Part shown: positions 1 to 8,801 of the stretch, piece by piece | Position numbering within the stretch: position 1 is the first letter of the stretch | Layout of the letters: each line of letters starts with the position of its first letter | Origin: Bacteroidia bacterium | GTDB lineage: Bacteria; Bacteroidota; Bacteroidia; Flavobacteriales; Flavobacteriaceae | NCBI GenBank assembly: GCA_030429955.1 | Contig: JAUIGO010000024.1 | Coordinates: forward strand, 1 to 41,163 | Direction: 5' to 3' | Length of the DNA stretch: 41,163 nt | Translations under genes and position numbers: made by a program | The notes under the pieces: model-generated | What the model was told of the DNA's origin: nothing | The model's input: only the letters and a program-made list of their open reading frames with translations | The model's database searches: none

Positions 1-217
1 GCATAACGTTTGACAAAGCATCTTTCCATGTTTCCAAGGCTGTTTTTTCGTCGTTGTTTTTCTTTTCTTCTACAATATCAATTGCATCGTAGAAAATTTT
101 AAAAGCTACTGACTTCTTTCCGTCCCACATCATCATGTTAACAAAACGAGTTACTAACTGATCGTTAAATCGTGGATCTGGTAAAAGCGGTCTTTTTTTC
201 GCTGCTCTTTTTCTCAT
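1..217 (-). CDS. rpsG: 30S ribosomal protein S7, N-terminal part (cut by window edge)
   Basis: Primary assembly protein of the 30S head, binding the 3' major domain of 16S rRNA. Only the first 72 codons are inside the window. The ATG at 217-215 opens with MRKRAAKKRPLLPDPRF, the basic N-terminus typical of bacteroidete S7, followed by the conserved NDQLVTRFVNMMMWDGKK segment. It lies 22 bases downstream of rpsL in the same direction, the usual str-operon order, so it is probably co-transcribed with rpsL from the promoter at 659-688. fusA would be expected beyond the window edge. The identification is secure; the C-terminus is not visible. Confidence 0.96.
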   Translation of the reverse strand, partial: MRKRAAKKRPLLPDPRFNDQLVTRFVNMMMWDGKKSVAFKIFYDAIDIVEEKKNNDEKTALETWKDALSNVM

Positions 218-239
218 GTCTTCTTCTTAAAGTTTTTAA

Positions 240-614
240 TTACTTTTTAGGGCGTTTTGCACCATACTTAGATCTACGTTGCGTACGTCCTTCAACACCT
301 GCTGTGTCTAAAGCACCACGTACAATGTGATATCTAACTCCTGGCAAATCTTTTACCCTTCCACCTCTAACTAATACTATCGAGTGCTCTTGTAAATTGT
401 GTCCTTCTCCTGGAATGTAAGCATTTACTTCATTACCATTTGTCAACCTTACCCTTGCAACTTTACGCATTGCTGAGTTAGGTTTTTTTGGTGTTGTTGT
501 GTAAACACGTGTACAAACTCCACGTCTTTGAGGACAAGAATTTAAAGCAGCCGATTTACTCTTCTTAGTTATTTTGGCTCTTCCTTTTCTTACTAATTGT
601 GAAATTGTTGGCAT
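240..614 (-). CDS. rpsL: 30S ribosomal protein S12
   Basis: Decoding-centre protein of the 30S subunit. The 124-residue product has the family's normal length and begins [12 protein letters not shown]. It contains the conserved [15 protein letters not shown] and [11 protein letters not shown] segments around the loops where streptomycin-resistance changes arise; the lysines at those sites (in KKPNSA, and in [11 protein letters not shown]) look wild type. It is the first gene of the operon and is followed by rpsG. The upstream leader holds a flavobacterial promoter and a small hairpin. Confidence 0.98.
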   Translation of the reverse strand: MPTISQLVRKGRAKITKKSKSAALNSCPQRRGVCTRVYTTTPKKPNSAMRKVARVRLTNGNEVNAYIPGEGHNLQEHSIVLVRGGRVKDLPGVRYHIVRGALDTAGVEGRTQRRSKYGAKRPKK

Positions 615-639
615 ATTATTTTATAATATAATTTTAAAA

Positions 640-655
640 CCCTCTTGTTAGAGGG
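640..655 (-). promoter_or_regulatory. Hairpin at the 5' end of the rpsL-rpsG leader
   Basis: On the minus strand CCCTCT-AACA-AGAGGG forms a perfect 6-bp stem with a 4-base loop, followed by TTTT. It starts about four bases after the -7 element at 659-666, so the transcript would begin at or next to the stem. It could be a 5'-protective structure, an attenuator, or a site for autoregulation by a ribosomal protein. The structure is visible; its function is inferred. Confidence 0.6.
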
Positions 656-658
656 CTG

Positions 659-688
659 CAAAGGTAGAAATTAAAATGAATTATTCAA
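659..688 (-). promoter_or_regulatory. Flavobacterial promoter of rpsL
   Basis: On the minus strand TTG (688-686) is followed by 19 bases and then TACCTTTG (666-659). This is an exact match to the Bacteroidota sigma-A consensus of TTG, a 17-23 base spacer, and TAnnTTTG. Transcription would start around 655-653, giving a leader of about 40 bases. Confidence 0.8.
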
Positions 689-784
689 ACCATAATTGAT
701 TAATTTTAAAACTTATTTCAAATTTAATTTCATCGTTATATTATTTCTTTTCATTTTCCGTTAGATTTACATAAAAATTGAACT

Positions 785-2482
785 TTGAGCAACTTTCGCC
801 ATTTTGCATTTCTATTTATTACATGGACACTAAGTTATACTTCTTCATTAGCTCAAAATCTTACTTTAAAAATATTAGGGAGTAATGAATCGGAAACAAA
901 AATTATTGATTCTTTAACTTATAAAAACTCGTTCAATAACTATAAGACTTTAAATGAAGAAGTTTTACTCTTTAATAAAAGATTACAAAATATAGGATAT
1001 ATTGAAAATGAACTTGTTCAGACTGAAAAAATTAACGACTCTGCTTACCAAACTATATTTAACTTAAAACAGCGGTTTTATACCATATATATATATTATG
1101 ATAAAAATTTAATTCCTGATGATTTAATTAAACGTGTTTCAGCAAACTTTAACGATGTTTATTTTGTGTTGCCAATTCCGAAAATAGAATCAACCCTAGA
1201 GATTATAAATACCGAACTCACTAATAAAGGACTTCCTTTTGCAAAATTCAATTTAAACAATATTGAAAAGAAAGATGCCACTAATTTACAAGCAGATTTA
1301 TTTGTTGACAGCACTTCAAAAAGAACCATTGACAATATTATTGTTAAAGGGTACGAGCAATTCCCAAAATCGTACATTAAACATTTTTTAAAAATAAAGA
1401 GAGAACAACAATTCAATTTAACAAACATAAAAAAGAAAACTGAACGTCTTAATGATTTGAGATTTTCAAATCAAACTAAATCGCCTGAAGTTTTGTTTAC
1501 TAAAGACTCTACAACCTTATATTTATATCTTGAAAAAACAAAGAGCAATACTTTTGATGGGTTTTTAGGTTTTGGCACTAACGAAAGCACAAATAAAATT
1601 GAGTTTGATGGTTATTTGAACTTGAATCTAGTGAATAACTTAAATTATGGGGAACAATTTCTAATTCAATATAAAAGTGATGAAAATGACCAAAAAACAT
1701 TTGATGCCAATTTAACCCTGCCCTATCTGTTTGGATTGCCGTTGGGCACCGAATTAGGATTAAACATTTTCAAAAAAGATTCCACCTTCACAACAGTAAA
1801 TCAAGAAGCAAGCGTTTTTTACCAGCTTAATTCTAGACACAAATTATTAGCTGGAATAAATGCCGTACAATCAAATAACTTATTAGATGAAAACACAACA
1901 ACCAACATTAGTGATTACAGTTCTATATTTTATAAAATTCGATACATCTTTAACAAACCTGTATTATATGATTATCTTTTTCCAACTGATTTCATAATTG
2001 ATGCGTCCTTAGGTACAGGAAAAAGAACATCTGATGTTTTAAACGAGCAGCAATTAGAAACAAAACTAACAATCTCTAAAATTTTAAATCTTGATGAGAA
2101 AAATAGTTTTTTTATTAAAGCCAATGCCAAAGCACTTTTTTCAGACAGTTATTTTGTAAATGAATTGTTTAGGTTTGGTGGTATAAATTCCATAAGAGGC
2201 TTTGAAGAAAACAGTTTGTTGGCTTCTCATTATGGCTTAATAAATTTTGAATACCGATTCAGGCTAAACTCTAGCATTTACCTACACAGTATAACTGATG
2301 CTGCCTATTTTGAAAACAAAGTGACTGATGCAAAAGAAAAATTATTCGGTTTTGGATTTGGATTCGGCATCCTTACAAAAGCAGGTTTGCTTAAATTAAA
2401 TTATGCTAACGGAAAGAGTGAAAATCAAAATTTCAAGCTCTCAAATTCTAAAATTCACCTCAGTCTTAACGCCATATTTTAA
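785..2482 (+). CDS. Omp85-superfamily outer membrane protein (BamA/TamA-like)
   Basis: A 565-residue predicted outer membrane beta-barrel. Residues 1-24 look like a signal peptide ending in SLAQ. A POTRA-like region around 180-250 (IDNIIVKGYEQFPKSYIKHFL) precedes the barrel. Near the C-terminus FGGINSIRGFEENS holds the RGF motif of Omp85 barrels, and the protein ends in an alternating strand with terminal F. It is shorter than BamA (about 800 residues or more) and has fewer POTRA domains, so it is more likely a surface-protein or lipid handling paralogue than BamA itself. The start is TTG: an in-frame stop lies two codons upstream and no in-frame ATG precedes the signal peptide. The gene stands alone, divergent from rpsL. 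Confidence 0.8.
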   Translation: MSNFRHFAFLFITWTLSYTSSLAQNLTLKILGSNESETKIIDSLTYKNSFNNYKTLNEEVLLFNKRLQNIGYIENELVQTEKINDSAYQTIFNLKQRFYTIYIYYDKNLIPDDLIKRVSANFNDVYFVLPIPKIESTLEIINTELTNKGLPFAKFNLNNIEKKDATNLQADLFVDSTSKRTIDNIIVKGYEQFPKSYIKHFLKIKREQQFNLTNIKKKTERLNDLRFSNQTKSPEVLFTKDSTTLYLYLEKTKSNTFDGFLGFGTNESTNKIEFDGYLNLNLVNNLNYGEQFLIQYKSDENDQKTFDANLTLPYLFGLPLGTELGLNIFKKDSTFTTVNQEASVFYQLNSRHKLLAGINAVQSNNLLDENTTTNISDYSSIFYKIRYIFNKPVLYDYLFPTDFIIDASLGTGKRTSDVLNEQQLETKLTISKILNLDEKNSFFIKANAKALFSDSYFVNELFRFGGINSIRGFEENSLLASHYGLINFEYRFRLNSSIYLHSITDAAYFENKVTDAKEKLFGFGFGFGILTKAGLLKLNYANGKSENQNFKLSNSKIHLSLNAIF

Positions 2483-2483
2483 C

Positions 2484-2510
2484 AAAACCTTTAGTTTTAA
2501 TAGAGGTTTT
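2484..2510 (+). terminator. Possible weak terminator after the Omp85-like gene
   Basis: AAAACCT and AGGTTTT form a 7-bp inverted repeat with a 13-base loop just after the stop codon. The T tract is only four bases and the loop is large, so termination activity is uncertain. Confidence 0.35.
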
Positions 2511-2602
2511 CCAAAAAAAAATTAAAATTTTAGCAAATAATAATTGCTTTATTAACTTTTTATTATGATTTTTGGCGTAGACTAATTCAAATAAATTATA
2601 AA

Positions 2603-5600
2603 ATGAAAACAAAGTTTAGTGGAATTTTAACGCTATTACTGGCGTTTGTTGTGCAATTTACATTTGCACAGGAAAAAACAATTTCAGGAACAGTTTCAGA
2701 TAATTCTGGAATGCCTCTTCCTGGGGTTAATATTATTGTAAAGGGAACTACAAATGGAACTCAAACTGATTTTGATGGAAACTACAGCATCAATGCAAGT
2801 GTGGGAAACATTTTAACCTTTACTTACGTAGGTCTAAAAACAGTTGAGCAAACTGTTGGAGCTGCCAATACTATTAACGTAACCATGGAGGAAGACGCAG
2901 CTGTACTTGATGAGGTAGTTGTAACTGCACAAGGTATCAAGAGAGAGAAAAAGGCTCTTGGTTATGCCGTTAGTGAAGTAAGTGCTGAAGAACTTGAGCA
3001 GCGTACAGAAGGTGATGTTGCCAGAGTATTATCTGGAAAAGCTTCAGGTGTTCAAATAACTTCTCAAAGTGGTACTTCAGGTTCTGCTACAAATGTTGTA
3101 ATTAGAGGTTATAGCTCTATTACAGGAAGTAACCAAGCATTATTTGTGGTTGATGGTGTACCTTTTAGTAGTGATAGTAACACTACTAACCCTGGAGGTA
3201 GCTTTTCTTCTGGAAATATTGGTTCTTCAAGATTCTTGGATTTAGACCCAAACAACATTGCAAGTGTTAACGTACTTAAAGGTTTGGCTGCTGCTACTTT
3301 ATATGGTACTGCTGGTAGAAACGGTGTAATCGTAATTACTACTAAGTCTGGTGCTGGTGGAGCTGCTGGTCCTAAAAAGACTGAAATTACAGTTAACCAA
3401 TCATTCTTCTTAAATGAGATTGCTTCTTTACCAGATTACCAAAGCAAATATGGTGGAGGTTTTGACCAATCTTTTGGATGGTTCTACTCTAACTGGGGAC
3501 CAGGATTTTTTCCTGATGGTCCAGATGGTTATTTAAATGACCCAGCAGGATTAATTGATGCTAACGGAACCGTTGAGCATCCATACGGATCTTCAAACTT
3601 TTTGAACAACTTATTACTTGGACAAAACGAATTAAATCAAACGTATACAGGTCAGCGTTATGACTGGAGACCTTATGAAAGTGTTAAAAACTTCTTTAGA
3701 ACCGGTGCTGTAAGCAATACGTCATTAAACATAAGAGGTGCCTCTACTGATGGTAATTTCTCTTACAACGTTAACTATGGTCACTTAGATGAGCAAGGGT
3801 TTACACCTGGAAACAAAGTAAGAAGAAACACTTTATCTGTTGGTGGTCGTGCTAAATTGACTAACAACTTTACAATCAATGCTTCTTTAAACTACTCAAG
3901 AAACGATGTGGTTTCTCCTCCAGTTGCAGCCTCTGAAGGTAATGGTGGAGTTGGTGGTAACTCGGTATTTGGTAACGTATTCTTTACGCCAAGAAACGTG
4001 GATTTAATGGGCTTACCATATACTATCCCTGAAACAGGAGGTTCTATCTACTATCGTAATGGTAATGATATCATTAACCCAAGATGGACTGTTGCAAACG
4101 CACAAAGTGGTCAATTAACAAACAGAATTTTTGGTACTGCAAACTTAATGTATGAGTTTAATGATAACTTAAACATTACGTATCGTGCAGGTGTTGACTG
4201 GTACAATGAAAGAAACCTTAGACAATCAAACAAAAACGGAGTTGAGTTTAACTCAAATATCTTTGGAGAGTATGTTACATTTGATAACAACGTAAGTATC
4301 TGGGATCATTTCGTTGCTTTAGGTGGTAACTACAACTTAACAAACGATGAAAAACTTGGTGTTACTTTTACAGTTGGTGCAACAAGCCGTTCAAGAGAAT
4401 TTGACAGAAAAGGTGTTGCGAGTTCAGGACAGGTTGTATTTGGTTTAATGGCTCATTCAAACTTTACGACACAGCAACCTATTCAAGCTTATAGCTTTAG
4501 AAACATTATTGGTGTATTTGGTGAAGCTACTTTTGACTGGGACAATTATGCGTTCCTTACGTTTTCTGGTAGAAATGACTGGGTATCTAACCTTCCAACA
4601 GAAAACAATAGCCAATTCTATCCAAGTGTAAGTGCTTCTTTCTTACCTACTGCTGCTTTTGAAGGTTTTAAATCAGCAAGTGGTAAAGGATTAAACTATT
4701 TAAAACTTAGAGCTGGTCTTGGTACTTCTGCTGGTTTCCCAAGTGGATATCCAACAGTATTGACTGTTGATCAAACTACAATCGCTAATGGTGGTGCTTT
4801 AGGTGGTGTTGTAACAAACACTGTTAGTAACGAAAATGCTAACCCAGACTTAAAACCTGAGCTTATCAGTGAGTTTGAAGTTGGTTTCGATTCTAAATTC
4901 TTAGATAACAGAGTATCGTTAAACTTATCTTATTTTGATAGAAAATCTACAGATTTAATTGTAGATAAGCCTCTACCAGAGTCTACTGGTTTTACTGTTA
5001 CGCAAACTAACATTGGTAAAGTTGAAGGTGATGGATGGGAAATTGATTTATCAGTAGATCTTTTCAAAAATGATGGAAATGGTTTCAATTGGAACTCAAG
5101 AATGAACTTTACTAAGAGTGAGCAAATTGTAACAGAACAAGAAGATGACCAAATTATATACGCTGGTTACACTAACCAAGGTAATGCTGCAATACGTGGT
5201 CAACAATTGGGTGTTATGATTGGTAGTCGTATTGAAAGAGATGCTGATGGTAACTTTTTAGTTGACACTTCTGGTAATTATGTGTCTGGTTCTCAAATGG
5301 CTCTTGATGATGATGGTAACGAAGTGCCGATTGGTACTCCAGGATCTAGAACAATTACACCAATAATTGGTAATCCAAACCCTGATTATGTAATGAACTT
5401 CATTAATAGTTTATCTTACAAGAACTTTAATTTAGGATTCCAGATTAGCCATGTTAAAGGTGGTGATATTCATACTGCAACAGTATCTACTTTATTAGGT
5501 CGTGGATTATTACCAGAAGATAGAAGGGAAACTTTTATCCTTCCAGGTGTATCACAAGCTAATGGTGGACCAAACTTATTACAGATAAACAACTCATCTT

Positions 5601-5905
5601 ATTACTTTAACAACGTTTTATTCGGTCCTTCTGAATTGAATGTCTATGATGGTTCTGTGGTTCGTTTACAAGAAGTTTCTTTTGGATATTCATTCCCAGA
5701 AAAGTTCTTAGAAAAAACACCTTTTGGAGCACTATCTATTACAGCTAGTGGATTCAACTTGTGGTATGACGCTTATAACACACCTGAAAAAGCAAACTTT
5801 GATCCAAACGTTGCTGGTATTGGTGTTGGTAACGGTAGAGGGTATGATTACTTAAATGGACCAAGTTCTAAAAGATATGGTCTAAGTATTAAAGCATCAT
5901 TCTAA
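2603..5905 (+). CDS. SusC/RagA-family TonB-linked outer membrane transporter
   Basis: Outer membrane importer for large substrates, powered by TonB. The 1100-residue product has a signal peptide ending in TFAQ (about residue 22). Next comes a carboxypeptidase-regulatory-like domain (about 24-108, with GTVSDNSGMPLPGVNIIVKG), then a plug domain with the SusC-type VVIRGYSSITGSNQALFVVDGVPF region, split here as VVIRGYSSITGSNQ and ALFVVDGVPF. The long barrel ends in a terminal aromatic (SIKASF). It is followed at once by a SusD partner and a lipoprotein, so the three form a classical uptake locus. No glycoside hydrolase, sulfatase or protease lies nearby, so the substrate cannot be named; peptides or protein fragments are as possible as glycans. 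Confidence 0.95.
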   Translation: MKTKFSGILTLLLAFVVQFTFAQEKTISGTVSDNSGMPLPGVNIIVKGTTNGTQTDFDGNYSINASVGNILTFTYVGLKTVEQTVGAANTINVTMEEDAAVLDEVVVTAQGIKREKKALGYAVSEVSAEELEQRTEGDVARVLSGKASGVQITSQSGTSGSATNVVIRGYSSITGSNQALFVVDGVPFSSDSNTTNPGGSFSSGNIGSSRFLDLDPNNIASVNVLKGLAAATLYGTAGRNGVIVITTKSGAGGAAGPKKTEITVNQSFFLNEIASLPDYQSKYGGGFDQSFGWFYSNWGPGFFPDGPDGYLNDPAGLIDANGTVEHPYGSSNFLNNLLLGQNELNQTYTGQRYDWRPYESVKNFFRTGAVSNTSLNIRGASTDGNFSYNVNYGHLDEQGFTPGNKVRRNTLSVGGRAKLTNNFTINASLNYSRNDVVSPPVAASEGNGGVGGNSVFGNVFFTPRNVDLMGLPYTIPETGGSIYYRNGNDIINPRWTVANAQSGQLTNRIFGTANLMYEFNDNLNITYRAGVDWYNERNLRQSNKNGVEFNSNIFGEYVTFDNNVSIWDHFVALGGNYNLTNDEKLGVTFTVGATSRSREFDRKGVASSGQVVFGLMAHSNFTTQQPIQAYSFRNIIGVFGEATFDWDNYAFLTFSGRNDWVSNLPTENNSQFYPSVSASFLPTAAFEGFKSASGKGLNYLKLRAGLGTSAGFPSGYPTVLTVDQTTIANGGALGGVVTNTVSNENANPDLKPELISEFEVGFDSKFLDNRVSLNLSYFDRKSTDLIVDKPLPESTGFTVTQTNIGKVEGDGWEIDLSVDLFKNDGNGFNWNSRMNFTKSEQIVTEQEDDQIIYAGYTNQGNAAIRGQQLGVMIGSRIERDADGNFLVDTSGNYVSGSQMALDDDGNEVPIGTPGSRTITPIIGNPNPDYVMNFINSLSYKNFNLGFQISHVKGGDIHTATVSTLLGRGLLPEDRRETFILPGVSQANGGPNLLQINNSSYYFNNVLFGPSELNVYDGSVVRLQEVSFGYSFPEKFLEKTPFGALSITASGFNLWYDAYNTPEKANFDPNVAGIGVGNGRGYDYLNGPSSKRYGLSIKASF

Positions 5906-5933
5906 TAACTTAAAAAAAAGACATTATTTAGAC

Positions 5934-5955
5934 GCAACCTTTTAAAAGAAGTTGC
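5934..5955 (+). promoter_or_regulatory. Hairpin between the susC-like and susD-like genes
   Basis: GCAAC (5934-5938) pairs with GTTGC (5951-5955), and the intervening TTTTAAAA is itself self-complementary. The hairpin lies 24 bases before the SusD start and has no following T tract, so it is not a standard terminator. It could stabilise a processed 3' end or partly attenuate transcription between the two genes. The structure is seen; the role is inferred. Confidence 0.45.
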
Positions 5956-5978
5956 ATCTTATAAATAAAATCACAATT

Positions 5979-7757
5979 ATGAAAAATATTTATAAATTTT
6001 TAATTTTAACATTAGTAGCTTCGGGCACAATGTTCTACTCTTGCGAGACCATAGAGTTAGAAAAACTTGCCAATCCGATTGATTTGACATCTGCAGATCC
6101 AGATTTGCTACTAAACAGAATCCAAATCGATTTCAAAAATTCAATGGCTGAATTGAACTTTGAAGGTGGTACTTTAGGGAGAGTAAACGTAATGGGAACT
6201 CGTAACTATTTTGCTCGTTATGGTTCTGGTACAGTTTCAACAACTTGGAACAACTTATACGCTGACATCCTTCCAGATGTTACAGCAATTGAATTAGCAC
6301 ATTCAGCTGACAATGATTTATCATTTCATTTAGGTGCTGCAAAAGCAATGCAAGCAACTTTAATGATGAACCTAGTTGATTATTTAGGTGATATTGTATT
6401 TTCTCAGGCCAATAACCCAGGAGAATTCCCATCACCAGCTCTTGATGATGATGCTGCTGTTTATGACGCTGCTTTAGCCCTATTGGACGAAGCAAAAGCT
6501 TATATGACTGGTGCTTCTGCAGGAACAGCTACTGACATGTTTTTTGGTGGTAGTTCAGATAAGTGGATTAAGTACATTAACACCATGAAAATGCGTGCAG
6601 ATTTAACTGTAGGTAATTATCCTGCTGTTATTAATGCAACTAACGTTATGTCTAGTAACGCTGATGATATGGAGTTTAGATATGGTACTCAAGAATTAGG
6701 CCCTGACACACGTCACCCTGATTATAATTCTGATTACAGATCTGATGGATCTAGTATTTACCATTCAAACTGGTTAATGGGCTTAATGGCTGGAACTTAC
6801 GGCGATTTTAACCCAAATACTGGACGTCCAGAACCAGACCCAAGAAGACGTTTCTATTGGTATAGACAAAGTTGGGCAACTCCAGGGAATTATGCACTAA
6901 TAAATATTGGTGGTACTGTATATCTTTGGGATGAAGCTCCAGATGGTGAAACCTTACAGTGTTCATTACAAACTGTTCCATCTCATTTAGAGTTTACTCC
7001 TGATGAAGATATTTGGTGTTCTGTACAAATGAGTTATTGGGGAAGAAGCCACGGTAACGATGAAGGTACTCCTCCAGATAGTTTCTTAAAAACAGCGAGT
7101 GGTGTTTACCCTGCTGGTGGATCTTTTGATGACAATCCAGACGTACCAGTTGGTACTGCAAGTGGTGCAAATTACGATGATAACTTCGTAACCCTTGGTG
7201 GCGGAGGTGGTGGAGCTGGTATTGAGCCAATCATGCTAGCTTCTTTTGTAGATTTTTACAGAGCTGAAGCTTATTTACATGAAAATGATCCTGTTAATGC
7301 TGCTACGTATCTAGAAGCTGCAATTACAAAATCAATTGCTAAAGTTCAATCATTTGGTTCTTTAGATGGTGCTGCAGATGGTGCTGCATTGGCTAATGCC
7401 ATGGATCCTGCTCGTATTTCATCATTTATTGCTTCAACAATGGCTGCTTTTAACGCTGCGCCAATGACCTCTGCCTTAGATGGTTTTGGATGGCCAGTTG
7501 TAAAAGACAAAATGGATATCTTAGGTGAGCAGTTGGCTATTGCACAGTTTGGTGCTGGTAATGATATGTTCAACTTTGTAAGAAGAACTGGACACCCAAG
7601 AACGTATGCAAGATCTCTTGAAGGTGCTCCGGGATTATTCCCTAGATCTGTACTATATCCAGGTGATGAAGTTTCATCTAATCCTAGTATAGACCAAAAA
7701 ACAGATTTAAGTACTCAAGTATTCTGGGATCAAGGAGTAACAAACCCAGCTAATTAA
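5979..7757 (+). CDS. SusD/RagB-like outer membrane lipoprotein
   Basis: Surface lid lipoprotein that captures substrate for the SusC channel encoded upstream. I chose the ATG at 5979 (592 residues) rather than the TTG at 5952, because it gives a normal lipoprotein signal peptide, MKNIYKFLILTLVASG, leading to the lipobox FYSC with Cys at about residue 22. The rest has SusD features: an N-terminal TPR-like part with a decorated middle, SFVDFYRAEAYL in the late helical region, and a C-terminal STQVFWDQG. It resembles the SusD-like_2 subfamily. The middle is rich in Gly, Asp and Tyr, including a GGGGGGAG loop near residue 407. The spacing to the next gene (17 bases) supports a single operon. Confidence 0.92.
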   Translation: MKNIYKFLILTLVASGTMFYSCETIELEKLANPIDLTSADPDLLLNRIQIDFKNSMAELNFEGGTLGRVNVMGTRNYFARYGSGTVSTTWNNLYADILPDVTAIELAHSADNDLSFHLGAAKAMQATLMMNLVDYLGDIVFSQANNPGEFPSPALDDDAAVYDAALALLDEAKAYMTGASAGTATDMFFGGSSDKWIKYINTMKMRADLTVGNYPAVINATNVMSSNADDMEFRYGTQELGPDTRHPDYNSDYRSDGSSIYHSNWLMGLMAGTYGDFNPNTGRPEPDPRRRFYWYRQSWATPGNYALINIGGTVYLWDEAPDGETLQCSLQTVPSHLEFTPDEDIWCSVQMSYWGRSHGNDEGTPPDSFLKTASGVYPAGGSFDDNPDVPVGTASGANYDDNFVTLGGGGGGAGIEPIMLASFVDFYRAEAYLHENDPVNAATYLEAAITKSIAKVQSFGSLDGAADGAALANAMDPARISSFIASTMAAFNAAPMTSALDGFGWPVVKDKMDILGEQLAIAQFGAGNDMFNFVRRTGHPRTYARSLEGAPGLFPRSVLYPGDEVSSNPSIDQKTDLSTQVFWDQGVTNPAN

Positions 7758-7774
7758 TATTAAAAAAAATAATT

Positions 7775-8701
7775 ATGAAAAACACATTTAGAATTTTATT
7801 TTCATTATTACTAGTTACTTCTTTCACATCTTGTGAGCCAGAAGAAGGAACTATATATGATGTACTAGATTTTGGCAAAGGTGCTATATTAAGAACCATT
7901 AGTGTAGAAAACGCCATTTTAAACTCAAGTGAACCAACTTCGGCCTTTATTGTTACTATTGAAGAGCAAGACGAGCAAGATGGTGGTTTAATGGAAAGTG
8001 TTGATATCTATGTATCATTAAGAGATCTTACGCCAGACAATGGTACTTCAGTTGCTACAGATAAATATGTAAAAACTTTCGACGCTTCTGAATTTACAAC
8101 TGGCCCTGTTGGTTTACCAAGAGCAACGTTAAGTGCTACTTATGGTGAAATTTTTGCTGCAACTGGTTTAGCTGCTGCTGATGTACAGCCTGGTGATTTA
8201 TTTACAGTTGAATTACGATTAAATTTAACTGATGGTAGAACATTTGGTAAGAGCAGTGCTGCTGGTATTATTACTGGTGGATTCTTTTCATCACCTTTTG
8301 CTTACAATGCTTTAATTACTTGTTCTCCTCAACCTGGAGATTATACAGTAGACATGCATGATTCTTATGGTGATGGATGGCAAACTGATGATGGAAATGG
8401 TGGTAGTGGTATTACTGTAGACATTGACGGAACTATTGTGGAAGTTGGTATGTGCTCACCTTATGGTGCTGCTGCAGGAACTTTTGCAGGTGGACCTGAT
8501 TGTGTTACAGGTGACTATTATGATGCTACAGATATTGTAACAATTCCTAACGGCACAGTAAGTGCAACATGGACATTCCCTGGTGATCAATATGGTGAAA
8601 TTTCTTTTGAAGTTTACGGACCAGGTGGTGAAGAACTTTATGTAGGCGCACAAGGTGAAACTCCTGCAGGTTTATTACCAATAACATTATGTGCAATGTA
8701 A
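7775..8701 (+). CDS. SusC/D-associated lipoprotein with a DSYGDGW module
   Basis: A 308-residue predicted surface lipoprotein. The signal peptide ends in the lipobox FTSC (Cys 20) followed by EPEEG. The N-terminal part (about 25-175) looks like an immunoglobulin-like SusE/SusF-type domain. The C-terminal part starts at about residue 185 (CSPQPGDYTVDMHDSYGDGW) and contains the DSYGDGW motif common in bacteroidete cell-surface and secreted proteins. Its position directly after susD and before a strong terminator makes it the third gene of the uptake operon, probably an accessory substrate-binding protein. Pairs of Cys in the C-terminal part (CSP, MCSP, DCVTG, LCAM) may form disulfides. The substrate is unknown. 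Confidence 0.75.
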   Translation: MKNTFRILFSLLLVTSFTSCEPEEGTIYDVLDFGKGAILRTISVENAILNSSEPTSAFIVTIEEQDEQDGGLMESVDIYVSLRDLTPDNGTSVATDKYVKTFDASEFTTGPVGLPRATLSATYGEIFAATGLAAADVQPGDLFTVELRLNLTDGRTFGKSSAAGIITGGFFSSPFAYNALITCSPQPGDYTVDMHDSYGDGWQTDDGNGGSGITVDIDGTIVEVGMCSPYGAAAGTFAGGPDCVTGDYYDATDIVTIPNGTVSATWTFPGDQYGEISFEVYGPGGEELYVGAQGETPAGLLPITLCAM

Positions 8702-8721
8702 ATTGTATTTAATATAAAAAT

Positions 8722-8753
8722 AAAAAAAGAGCCTTTAATTAGGCTCTTTTTTT
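8722..8753 (+). terminator. Rho-independent terminator of the SusCD operon
   Basis: AGAGCCT and AGGCTCT form a perfect GC-containing stem around a TTAATT loop. The stem is flanked by an A run before and a T run after, so the structure can work in both directions. It lies just after the lipoprotein stop codon. Confidence 0.9.
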
Positions 8754-8789
8754 ATTTTTACATATTCTTATTCTTAATCCGTAAAATAA

Positions 8790-8797
8790 TAACTTTA
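8790..8797 (+). promoter_or_regulatory. -7 element of rlmB, predicted leaderless
   Basis: TAACTTTA matches TAnnTTTG except for the last base and is separated from the rlmB ATG by exactly four bases. A TTA triplet at 8768-8770, 19 bases upstream, could be the -33 element. The transcript would start at or close to the start codon. Confidence 0.5.
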
Positions 8798-8801
8798 ATA
8801 T

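Noticed and set aside
5952..5978. Longer start (TTG) for the SusD-like gene
   Set aside because: The nine extra codons overlap an intergenic hairpin and would spoil the lipoprotein signal peptide that begins at the ATG at 5979.
7195..7225. GGTGGCGGAGG-rich stretch in the SusD-like gene as a possible repeat insertion
   Set aside because: It encodes a glycine loop with no inverted or direct repeat structure outside codon bias, so it was left as ordinary coding sequence.
7346..7573. 75-codon open frame opposite the SusD-like gene
   Set aside because: It is antisense to well-conserved coding sequence and its composition mirrors that gene's codon pattern.
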